Translations under genes and position numbers: made by a program
Shown: positions 34,916-41,660 of the stretch, piece after piece
Numbering within the stretch: position 1 is the stretch's first letter
Layout of the letters: each line of letters opens with the position of its first letter
Notes under the pieces: generated by a model
Database searches by the model: none
What the model was told of the DNA's origin: nothing
The model's input: only the letters and a program-made list of their open reading frames with translations
DNA from: Kocuria rhizophila DC2201
Lineage (GTDB): Bacteria; Actinomycetota; Actinomycetes; Actinomycetales; Micrococcaceae
Assembly (NCBI RefSeq): GCF_000010285.1
Contig: NC_010617.1
Coordinates: forward strand, 2,356,001 to 2,420,000
Direction of reading: 5' to 3'
DNA length: 64,000 nucleotides

Positions 34916-35811
34916 GCCGTGACCTCCGTGTCCGCGATGGCGCGCGCCGCGATCTGCAGCTTCACCGCGGTGGGCACGCTGACCCGCCGGGTGCTCAGCT
35001 CGCGCGCGGGCACGCGTTCGATGCGCCGGGCCAGTTCGGTGAACAGCCCGTGGGCCATGGACACCGCCCGGCGGGCGCGGCGGTCCAGGGCGAGGATGCC
35101 GGGCACGGCGGCGTCGAGGTCCGCGTCGAGGTCCGCGAGCAGGGCGGCCTTCCGGTCCTCGGTGAGGTGGGCGGGATCAGCTCCCGGGAGGTAGGTGCGC
35201 CCCAGCTGGTCGTGGTCCGCGCCGAGGTCCCGCAGGAAGTTGACCTTCTGGAACGCGGCTCCCAGGCGGCGGGCCGTGGAGCGCAGCATCTCCCGCTGCT
35301 CGGGGGTCTGCGCGCGGGTTCCGGGCATGTCCGTGAACACCTCCAGGCACATCAGACCCACCACCTCCGCGGAGCCGTAGATGTAGTCCTCCAGCGAGGC
35401 GCCGTCGTGCTCCGCAACCTCCAGGTCCGCCCGCATGGACGCGAAGAACGGCTCCGTGAGCTCCCGCCCGAACCCGTGGCGGCGGGCGACGTCCGCGAAG
35501 CCGTGCACCACCAGGTCCGTGGAGAACCCGGTCTCGAGCGCCCGGTCCACGGCGGCCTCGTACCCGTCCAGCGCCCGGCGCACCGCGCGGTCGTCCAGTC
35601 CGGCGGCGCGGGCGGTGCCGTCCACGATCTCGTCCGCAACCCGCACGAGCGCGTAGATCCCGGCGATGTCCCGGCGCACCGGCCCGGGCAGGGTGCGGCA
35701 CGCGAGCGAGAAGGACGTGGAGTACTCGCCGATCACCACCCCGGAGGACGCCAGCGCCGTCCCGGTGTACAGGCGCAGCGGGGTGTGTGCGCGCTCGGCC
35801 GGAAGCTTCAT
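34912..35811 (-). CDS. crtB: Phytoene synthase
   Basis: The product is 299 residues. Squalene/phytoene synthase motifs are clear: YSTSFSLACRTLP, the first Asp-rich VRVADEIVDG near residue 60, the YIYGSAEVVGLMCLEVF block and the second QKVNFLRDLGADHDQLGRTYLP. It condenses two geranylgeranyl-PP to phytoene. ATG 35811 has GAGGA five bases upstream; the open frame reaching 36438 overlaps crtE and is rejected. It lies 11 nt after the crtE stop and overlaps crtI. Confidence 0.94.
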   Translation of the reverse strand: MKLPAERAHTPLRLYTGTALASSGVVIGEYSTSFSLACRTLPGPVRRDIAGIYALVRVADEIVDGTARAAGLDDRAVRRALDGYEAAVDRALETGFSTDLVVHGFADVARRHGFGRELTEPFFASMRADLEVAEHDGASLEDYIYGSAEVVGLMCLEVFTDMPGTRAQTPEQREMLRSTARRLGAAFQKVNFLRDLGADHDQLGRTYLPGADPAHLTEDRKAALLADLDADLDAAVPGILALDRRARRAVSMAHGLFTELARRIERVPARELSTRRVSVPTAVKLQIAARAIADTEVTA

Positions 35812-35822
35812 GGGGGTCCTCA

Positions 35823-36971
35823 CTACGAGTCTCGGTTCAGGACGTGGTGGCACAGCGCGTCGAGCTGCTCGCGCTGCGGGCCGGGCAGGGGCAGTCCGTC
35901 GAGCAGCTCGCGGGCCCGGTCCACGAGGTCCGTGGCCAGGTCCACAGCGGCCTCCCGCGCACCGGCCGCCGCGAGCGCCTCCCGGGCGCGCTCCACCGTG
36001 GTGGCACCCGCCGCGAGGTCCTCGAGCACGCGGCGGGCGTGCGGGGCCTGCATCCCGTGGGCGGTCAGCACCGTGGCCTTGCCCGACCGGAGGTCCGCGT
36101 CCACGGACTTGCCCGTAAGCGCCGGGTCCCCGAAGGTGCCCAGGACGTCGTCGACCACCTGGTAGCCCACACCCAGCAGTGCGCCCGCGTGCGCGAGCTG
36201 CTCCGACTCCTCCGCGGACGCCCCCGCGAGCAGGGACCCCGCCCGCAGCGGCGCCTCGAAGGAGTACGTGGCCGTCTTGAGCCGCTCCATGTCCAGGATG
36301 TCCTGCACACCGGGGTGCTCCGCGCCGAAGCGGTGCAGGGACAGCAACAGGTCGTCCAGCTCGCCGGCCGCCGAGGCGGTGACCGCCTCGAACACCACGT
36401 CGGCCACCGCGCGCGAGGTGGCGGGGTCCCCGGTGCACGTGCTCGCGAGGCGCAGCGCGCCCGCGAGCAGCAGGTCCCCGGCGAGGATCGCGGCGGACTC
36501 TCCCGCGTGCTCGGCCTCGTGGGCCGGCGCGCCCGCGGCGGCGGCGTCCCGGCGGAATAGCTCGCCCACGGTCGGGCGGCCGCGCCGGCGCCAGTCACGG
36601 TCCACGACGTCGTCGTGGACGAGCAGCGCGGCATGGAGCATCTCGAACGACGCCGCCAGCCGCACGCACTGCGCGTCCGGCACCGAGGGCACGGCCCCAC
36701 CGGCCGGTGCGGTGAAGGAGCGCCACGCAATCAGCGTCAGGCGGGGCCGGATGAGCTTGCCTCCCGCCAGCTGCTGGGCCGTGCGCTCCCACAGCACCGG
36801 GAAGCCCGGGCTCCGGGGAACACGGTGCGTCGGGGCGGCGAAGAACTCCTCCAGCTCCCGCGTGACCGCGGCGCGGAAGGCGCTCCACTCGGCGTCCTCG
36901 CGGGGCAGCGTGGAGCGGCTCCCGCCCTGCTCCTCGGCGCACGCGGAGGCGTTCGGCACGGCCCGGCTCAT
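35823..36971 (-). CDS. crtE: Geranylgeranyl diphosphate synthase
   Basis: The product is 382 residues. Trans-prenyltransferase marks are GGKLIRPRL, the first Asp-rich motif in LVHDDVVDRDWRRRGRP, and the second DDVLGTFGDPALTGK. Bulky Phe near the first motif (ASFEMLHAALLVHDD) limits chain length, in keeping with a C20 product. It supplies GGPP to crtB and possibly prenyl precursors more generally. ATG 36971 has GGGGAG six bases upstream and overlaps the marR stop by 4 nt. An ACGACGCCGC copy (36647) lies inside. Confidence 0.93.
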   Translation of the reverse strand: MSRAVPNASACAEEQGGSRSTLPREDAEWSAFRAAVTRELEEFFAAPTHRVPRSPGFPVLWERTAQQLAGGKLIRPRLTLIAWRSFTAPAGGAVPSVPDAQCVRLAASFEMLHAALLVHDDVVDRDWRRRGRPTVGELFRRDAAAAGAPAHEAEHAGESAAILAGDLLLAGALRLASTCTGDPATSRAVADVVFEAVTASAAGELDDLLLSLHRFGAEHPGVQDILDMERLKTATYSFEAPLRAGSLLAGASAEESEQLAHAGALLGVGYQVVDDVLGTFGDPALTGKSVDADLRSGKATVLTAHGMQAPHARRVLEDLAAGATTVERAREALAAAGAREAAVDLATDLVDRARELLDGLPLPGPQREQLDALCHHVLNRDS

Positions 36972-37597
36972 GAGGGCTCCCCGGGGGAGGCATCGGCGCG
37001 ACCGGGACCCGTGGCGGGCGCACCGGCGCCTCTGCCCGGATCGGTGCCGCGCCCGGCCTCGGCGGATCCGTGGGCGTCGGAAGTGTCGGAGGCGTCCAGG
37101 GCGGGGCGCTCGCACAGGTCCGTGAGGTGGGTTTCCATGCGCGCGGCCGTGCCCGTGAGGAATTGCAGGACGGCCTGCCTGCCCCGCTCGTCCAGGGCCG
37201 CGAGCTCGGCCTCCACCATCTCGACCATGGGCATCACGTGCCGGGTGACCTCCGCCCTGGAGTGGTCCACGGCGCGCACGGTCATCCGGCGGCCGTCCGC
37301 GCGGTGGGGTTCACGCACCACGTGGCCCGCGCGGACCAGCCGGTCCACCATGGCGGTGGCAGAGGCCGTGGTGATGTGCAGGGCCCGCGCCAGGTCCGTG
37401 GGTCCCATGGGGTGGCGCATGAGCAGGGCCATGGCGGAGTAGTCGGTGTCCTTGAGACCCATGATCCGCCGCAGCTGGTACCCGATCTCGTGGTTCAGCG
37501 TGACCACCCGCCGCAGGGCGCGCGAGTGCGGTCCGGCAACCACGTGGGAGGAGGGCGCCCCGGACTCCGCGGCGCGCTCGTGCTCGGTGCCGTCCAC
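36968..37597 (-). CDS. MarR-family regulator at the head of the carotenoid operon (CrtR-like)
   Basis: The product is 209 residues. The winged-helix core spans about 30-145: YSAMALLMRHPMGPTDLARALHITTASATAMVDRLVRAGHVVREPHRADGRRMTVRA, followed by the dimer helices and a 45-residue Gly/Ala/Asp tail. It is the first gene of the crt operon, so it probably controls its own operon. Corynebacterium CrtR, also MarR-type, is relieved by GGPP; the analogy is inferred. In Corynebacterium the gene is divergent, here it is co-directional. GTG 37597 has GAGGTGG upstream. A dyad at 37663-37681 is the likely binding site. Confidence 0.85.
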   Translation of the reverse strand: MDGTEHERAAESGAPSSHVVAGPHSRALRRVVTLNHEIGYQLRRIMGLKDTDYSAMALLMRHPMGPTDLARALHITTASATAMVDRLVRAGHVVREPHRADGRRMTVRAVDHSRAEVTRHVMPMVEMVEAELAALDERGRQAVLQFLTGTAARMETHLTDLCERPALDASDTSDAHGSAEAGRGTDPGRGAGAPATGPGRADASPGEPS

Positions 37598-37662
37598 TGC
37601 CCACCTCGCCTCACGCGTCCTGAGTTCTCCGGAAATCGACTCCCGAGTGCCCGCCTGCCGGG

Positions 37663-37681
37663 TACTTAGATCGTCTAGTTA
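37663..37681 (-). promoter_or_regulatory. Candidate MarR operator and promoter region of the crt operon
   Basis: The 19-bp dyad TA-xx-TAGA-xxx-TCTA-xx-TA lies 66 nt upstream of the regulator's GTG, directly followed (37681-37691) by a second palindrome AGCATCATGCT. A possible minus-strand promoter, TTGGAC then CATGAT after 18 bases, runs into the site. A/T-rich palindromes of this length are typical MarR operators. Confidence 0.55.
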
Positions 37682-37753
37682 GCATCATGCTGTACGTGCG
37701 CGTGGCGTGTCCAACCTCACGGGCCGTGTCGGGCGCGGGAGCGCTCGCACCGT

Positions 37754-38623
37754 TCAGGCGAGCTGGCGCAGCGCCCGCATGACCGACCCGCCGTACCCGC
37801 CGCCGAAACGCAGGGCGTGGACGAGCAGCGGCGGCAGCTGGTACCACGGCACCCGCTGCTGCCAGCCGTCGGCAAGGGGGTGGGCGTCGTCGTAGGCGGC
37901 AAAGCAGTCCCGTCCGAAACCGCCGAAGAGCTGCATCATGGCGAGGTCGTACTCGCGGTGGCCGTAGAACGAGGACGGGTCGATGAGCCAGTTGGCCCCC
38001 GCGGAGTCCACCACCCGGTTGCCCGCCCAGAGGTCCCCGTGCAGCAGGCTCGGGGGCTCGGGCGGCCCGGCGAGCTCGGCGGCGCGCGGTGCGAGCTCCG
38101 CGAGCACCCCGGTGGCGGCCGGGTCCAGGTTGCCCGCGTCCACCGCCGCGCGCAGCAGGGGCTCGATGCGCCGCTCCAGCAGGAAGTCCGCCCAGTCGTC
38201 GGTGGGGGTGAGGTCCGCCGTCATGGACCCGATGCGCTCGGGCAGCTGCGGGGAAAGCCACCCCACGTGCGGGGCCCGGGCACGGTGGATGCCCGCCAGG
38301 CCCACCCCCAGGCTCCGTTCGGTGGCGCGGGTGCGCTCTCCTTGGACCTCGTCGATCCACTCCAGCACGAGGGCATCCTCGCTGACGTGCCGCACCGCGG
38401 GGATCCGCACCTCGTCCGGGGCCACGGCGCGCAGGGCCTCGAGCGCGGCGGCCTCGACCGGCAGCACGCCCTCGGGGGCGTAGCTCATGGTCTTGGCGAA
38501 CAGGGGCCCGTCCGGGGTGTCCAAGCGGAACGCGTTGGCGCTGTCCCCTCCGCTCAGGGGATGCGCGGCGCTCACGCGCAGCTCGGTCACGAGATCCGGG
38601 GGAAGCTCATCCAGGTGTGCCAT
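37754..38623 (-). CDS. Fructosamine kinase-family protein (FN3K/ketosamine-3-kinase-like)
   Basis: The product is 289 residues with an APH-like kinase fold: LSGGDSANAFRLDTPDGPLFAKTM (nucleotide-binding Lys), LVLEWIDE, catalytic LLHGDLWAGN (Asp of HGD) and the metal-binding WLIDPSSFYGHREYDLAMMQLFGGF, which is the FN3K signature. Members phosphorylate glycated amines or protein lysines so that the sugar is released. It is transcribed toward the crt operon but separated by the 156-bp promoter region. No ribosome site is clear before ATG 38623, so the transcript may be nearly leaderless. Confidence 0.9.
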   Translation of the reverse strand: MAHLDELPPDLVTELRVSAAHPLSGGDSANAFRLDTPDGPLFAKTMSYAPEGVLPVEAAALEALRAVAPDEVRIPAVRHVSEDALVLEWIDEVQGERTRATERSLGVGLAGIHRARAPHVGWLSPQLPERIGSMTADLTPTDDWADFLLERRIEPLLRAAVDAGNLDPAATGVLAELAPRAAELAGPPEPPSLLHGDLWAGNRVVDSAGANWLIDPSSFYGHREYDLAMMQLFGGFGRDCFAAYDDAHPLADGWQQRVPWYQLPPLLVHALRFGGGYGGSVMRALRQLA

Positions 38624-38668
38624 GGCTCATGTGTAGCACCGCCCTCCGACGGGCTGGGGCGCGCGGGC

Positions 38669-39694
38669 TCAGCGCACGTTCGCCTCGAACAGGTGCCGCC
38701 CGGAGGTCTGCGCATTGCACTGCACGTCCGGTGCCCCGGAGCTCTTCTCCCCCGCGCTGGACCAGAAGCAGTGGTACCGGTCCGTCTCCTTGCCGCGGGC
38801 ACCGGCGGGGCGCCCGGCGCTCTCCACCTCCTGGAGGATCGCGGTCGCCTCGGCGCAGTCCACACCCTCGAGCCCGCTGTACTCGTAGGACCCACCCCGG
38901 CACGCGCCGGTGCCCCCGGTGGGGGCCGCCGTCGCGGCGGGTGTGGCGCCCACGGGCCGCATGGTGAAGGAGGACAGCACGGGGAGGATCTCCTCGCGGA
39001 ACCGGGGACTCTTCGAGAACGCGTCCGCCTCCGCCGCCATGTCCACCGAGGTGTTGATCCCGCCCTGCTGGGTGCCCTGGAAGGACACCATCGTGCCGTC
39101 CCCGCGGGAGATGTGACCGAACAGCCGGTCCGCCCCGGTGTTCGACGTGATGCCGTAGGCCACCAGCATGTTGGCCCCCGCGGACTGCCCGGGGTAGGGC
39201 CCCACGGCGATGCGCACGGGGTCACCGTGGGAGTCCAGCGCGCCGGGCAGGGTGCCGTGGGACGTGGTGCTCGTGGGTGTCACGGGGCTCGCGATCTGCC
39301 CGTCCGGCCGGATGGCCAGCATGAGTACGGTGGCGCCCTCGGCGTCCTTGAGGAGCCACGCCCTGGTCTCGGGCGTCGAGGCGTCCGGTGCGCCCACCGT
39401 CCATCCCTGCGGGTAGCGGAACCCGATGCTCCCGTCCGGCGTGGTGAAGCTCTGGGTCAGCTCGGCGGCCTGCGCCGCCTCCGGCGAGGGGCTGGGCCGC
39501 ACACTCGTGGCGGACGGCGACGCCGCGGCGTCGCCCGAGCGACCCGGCGTCGCCCCGCTCGTGACCCCGGCCCCCGACGGCGCGGCGGACGAGGCCCCAG
39601 AAGAACCGTCCCCTCCCGACGGCGCCCCGCACGCCCCCAGGGCGAGCACGAGGGTGGCCACGGACAGGCAGCGCAGGGCGCGGGAGGTCGTCAT
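38669..39694 (-). CDS. Putative lipoprotein of unknown function
   Basis: The product is 341 residues. The signal peptide LSVATLVLALGAC ends in a lipobox Cys, so it should be anchored outside the membrane. A Ser/Gly/Ala/Thr linker of about 55 residues follows, then a PsbP/LpqN-like beta-rich domain starting with FTTPDGSIGFRYPQGWTV and including FSKSPRFREEILPVLSSF. A separate C-terminal segment has four Cys (GACRGGSYEYSGLEGVDC ... HCFW ... VQCNA) that could form two disulfides. ATG 39694 gives the signal peptide directly. I cannot assign a function. Confidence 0.7.
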   Translation of the reverse strand: MTTSRALRCLSVATLVLALGACGAPSGGDGSSGASSAAPSGAGVTSGATPGRSGDAAASPSATSVRPSPSPEAAQAAELTQSFTTPDGSIGFRYPQGWTVGAPDASTPETRAWLLKDAEGATVLMLAIRPDGQIASPVTPTSTTSHGTLPGALDSHGDPVRIAVGPYPGQSAGANMLVAYGITSNTGADRLFGHISRGDGTMVSFQGTQQGGINTSVDMAAEADAFSKSPRFREEILPVLSSFTMRPVGATPAATAAPTGGTGACRGGSYEYSGLEGVDCAEATAILQEVESAGRPAGARGKETDRYHCFWSSAGEKSSGAPDVQCNAQTSGRHLFEANVR

Positions 39695-39822
39695 GGTGAC
39701 GAGTCTCACAGCTGGATCGCCTCCGGCCAAGTGCATTCGAAGACATGAAAACGTGTTGCGCGCCCAACCCCGCCCCCAGAACGGCCCACACCGGCCCCAC
39801 GTGCGACGACACCCCGGGTTGC

Positions 39823-39828
39823 TAGGAT
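39823..39828 (+). promoter_or_regulatory. Possible -10 (TAGGAT) for the small membrane protein
   Basis: TAGGAT in the context TTGCTAGGAT fits the consensus and would give a leader of about 98 nt before ATG 39933. No -35 is obvious. I see nothing else in the 238-bp divergent gap. Confidence 0.4.
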
Positions 39829-39932
39829 GAGCGCACTGCCGGCCCGCGCATTCTCGTTCTCGTTCATGTCCTCCGGAGTCACCCCGAGTCGTCGCGGCAC
39901 ACCGTCCGCACCGTCTGCACCGCAAGGGATCC

Positions 39933-40262
39933 ATGACACCGCTGCTGCGTCACCACCGACTGGAGAACGGCCTCTACCAGCTTTCCGCCGTGCTCGGCGT
40001 GTTCACCGCGTGCGTCTACACCGCGTCCTTCCTGTTCACGGACTGGTCCGTGCACGCGCCCTATGCCCCGTTCTTCCTGGCCGTCACCACCGGTTCGTTC
40101 ACGCTGTGCGCGGTGACCGTGTCCCTCGTGCGGCTCTTCCACGAGGACCAGTGCCCGGGCCCGGAGGACTCCTCCGACCTGTTGGACACCGAGCGGATCG
40201 TACTCGGCTTCACGCGGGACCCGCACCACACCGGCAGCACCCGCGGCGCCCTCCCGCGCTGA
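39933..40262 (+). CDS. Small two-helix membrane protein of unknown function
   Basis: The product is 109 residues with two helices, LSAVLGVFTACVYTASFLFT near residues 17-37 and FFLAVTTGSFTLCAVTVSLV near 47-66, and a polar C-terminal tail containing DEDQCPGPEDSSDLLDTERIV-like acidic residues. I recognise no family. CAAGGGA lies four bases before the ATG. It is a single-gene unit followed by the methionine promoter, with an ACGACGCCGC copy 17 nt past its stop. Confidence 0.65.
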   Translation: MTPLLRHHRLENGLYQLSAVLGVFTACVYTASFLFTDWSVHAPYAPFFLAVTTGSFTLCAVTVSLVRLFHEDQCPGPEDSSDLLDTERIVLGFTRDPHHTGSTRGALPR

Positions 40263-40278
40263 TCCCCCGCCCCGACCC

Positions 40279-40288
40279 ACGACGCCGC
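40279..40288 (+). repeat. ACGACGCCGC motif copy, 17 nt after a stop codon
   Basis: Exact copy of the recurrent motif between the stop at 40262 and the metF promoter at 40300. It has no inverted partner. Confidence 0.55.
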
Positions 40289-40299
40289 ACGGCCTCCTT

Positions 40300-40327
40300 T
40301 TGACACTCTCCCCGCCCGTGCTACTGT
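40300..40327 (+). promoter_or_regulatory. Sigma-70-type promoter of the methionine genes
   Basis: TTGACA (40300-40305) and TACTGT (40322-40327) are separated by 16 bases. Transcription would start near 40334, just ahead of the SAM-IV riboswitch. Confidence 0.85.
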
Positions 40328-40337
40328 CGCAGCCAAC

Positions 40338-40452
40338 AAAGGATCATGAGTCCCGGTGCAAAGCTCTGGCTAACCGGGCGGCAACCCTCCTGCTGTAGTG
40401 GGGTGCCCCAGATGACGATCCGGCCGTCACGCAACCGCGTGGCTGGCAAGTA
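40338..40452 (+). ncRNA. SAM-IV riboswitch
   Basis: The element has the SAM-I/IV-clan core as found in Actinobacteria: P1 GGATC (40341) with GATCC (40417), the ATGAG turn, P2 CCCGGT with ACCGGG, the joining sequence GGCAACC followed by CTCC, and GTGGGGTGCCCC leading into GATGACGATC. The extra 3' segment to about 40450 fits the SAM-IV pseudoknot rather than SAM-I. It should bind S-adenosylmethionine and turn off metF and probably the whole met cluster. The exact 3' boundary is approximate. Confidence 0.9.
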
Positions 40453-40468
40453 CGGCGCACGGAAATCG

Positions 40469-40497
40469 ACCTCCGGCGTCCTACCGCCGGAGGTTTT
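40469..40497 (+). terminator. Riboswitch expression platform: terminator hairpin that also hides the metF ribosome site
   Basis: ACCTCCGGCG pairs perfectly with CGCCGGAGGT (10 pairs, loop TCCTAC), followed by TTTT. The right arm contains GGAGG (40489-40493), the only good Shine-Dalgarno sequence, nine bases before ATG 40503. The same fold can therefore stop transcription and block translation. Confidence 0.85.
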
Positions 40498-40502
40498 CTC
40501 AT

Positions 40503-41498
40503 ATGTCCGCACCCCTGACCGCCGTCCACCAGGACCTCACCGCGGCGGGCGCCGCGCCCTCGGGCACGTCCTGGCTGGTGCGCCGGCCCCGCCGTTCCAC
40601 GCTCGTCTCGTTCGAGGTGTTCCCCCCGCGCCCCACCACGGACCCGGACACCGTGTGGCGCAGCATCGACGCCATGGCCCAGGCCGGACCAGACTTCTTC
40701 TCGGTCACGCACGGACACTCGGGCGGGCGCGGTGTCTCCCGCGAGGCCCTGCGGCACCTGCGCCGGACCACCCGCACGCCCGTGATGGCGCACTTCACGT
40801 GCGGCGGCACGGACCGCGCCGGACTGGAGCGCTCCGTGGAGCATCTGCTGGACGACGGCGTGCGGGACCTCCTCGCACTGCGCGGGGACCCGCCCCTGGG
40901 TGCGGGTGAGTGGGTGACCCCTCCCGGGGGGATCGGCCGGGCCTCGGAGCTGGTGCGGCTCATCCGCGACGTCGAGCGGCGTCGTTTCGGGGACGGCTTC
41001 CGCCCCGGCACCCGGCCGCTGTCCGTGTCGGTGGCGTGCTACCCCTCCCCCGCGCGCGGCCGCGACTTCGAGGCGGACCTGGCCTCCCTGTGGGAGAAGC
41101 AGGAGGCCGGCGCTGACTACGCGATCACGCAGGTGCTGTACGAGCCCGAGGACTACGCCGCGTTCCTCGAGCGGGCACGCTCCGAGGGGATCCACATTCC
41201 CGTGGTGGCCGGCCTGATGCCGCTGACCAACCCGAAACGGTTGCAGCGGATGACGGAGATCACCGGTGTGCCCGTGCCCGAGCGGCTCACCCGGTTCCTC
41301 ACCGCGGGTTCCCCGGACGAGCTGCGGCACCGGGGCACCGCCGCCACGCTGACCCTGATCGACGACCTCCTGGACCTCGGCTGCGCCGGCTTCCACCTGT
41401 ACACCTTCAACCGCCCGGACGCGGCGCTGACCATCCTGGAGCACCTGCGCGTGCGGGACGCCGCCCGCGAGTACCGGGGCCGCAGCCCCGCGGCCTGA
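40503..41498 (+). CDS. metF: Methylenetetrahydrofolate reductase
   Basis: The product is 331 residues. It reduces 5,10-methylene-THF to 5-methyl-THF with an FAD cofactor, supplying the methyl group for MetE. Blocks seen are TLVSFEVFPPRP (the family's FEFFPP), FFSVTHGHSGG (active-site SVT), VMAHFTCGGTDR, LLALRGDPP, SVACYPSPARGRDFEADLASLWEKQEAGADYAITQ and PVVAGLMPLTNPKRL. It is the first gene behind the SAM-IV riboswitch. An ACGACGCCGC copy (40976) lies inside the gene. Confidence 0.95.
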   Translation: MSAPLTAVHQDLTAAGAAPSGTSWLVRRPRRSTLVSFEVFPPRPTTDPDTVWRSIDAMAQAGPDFFSVTHGHSGGRGVSREALRHLRRTTRTPVMAHFTCGGTDRAGLERSVEHLLDDGVRDLLALRGDPPLGAGEWVTPPGGIGRASELVRLIRDVERRRFGDGFRPGTRPLSVSVACYPSPARGRDFEADLASLWEKQEAGADYAITQVLYEPEDYAAFLERARSEGIHIPVVAGLMPLTNPKRLQRMTEITGVPVPERLTRFLTAGSPDELRHRGTAATLTLIDDLLDLGCAGFHLYTFNRPDAALTILEHLRVRDAAREYRGRSPAA

Positions 41499-41660
41499 CC
41501 CGGGCAGCGTCGGGCGCCCCGCCTACATCGGAGACGCCCCGGCAGGCCCGGTGCCCGGCACGGCATCGTCACCAACCCACCCGTCCCGCCGCGGACCCAC
41601 CCGCGGCGCGGCTGCCCCACACCCTTTTCCACCCCGGACCGACCCTCGCAAGGAGAGATC

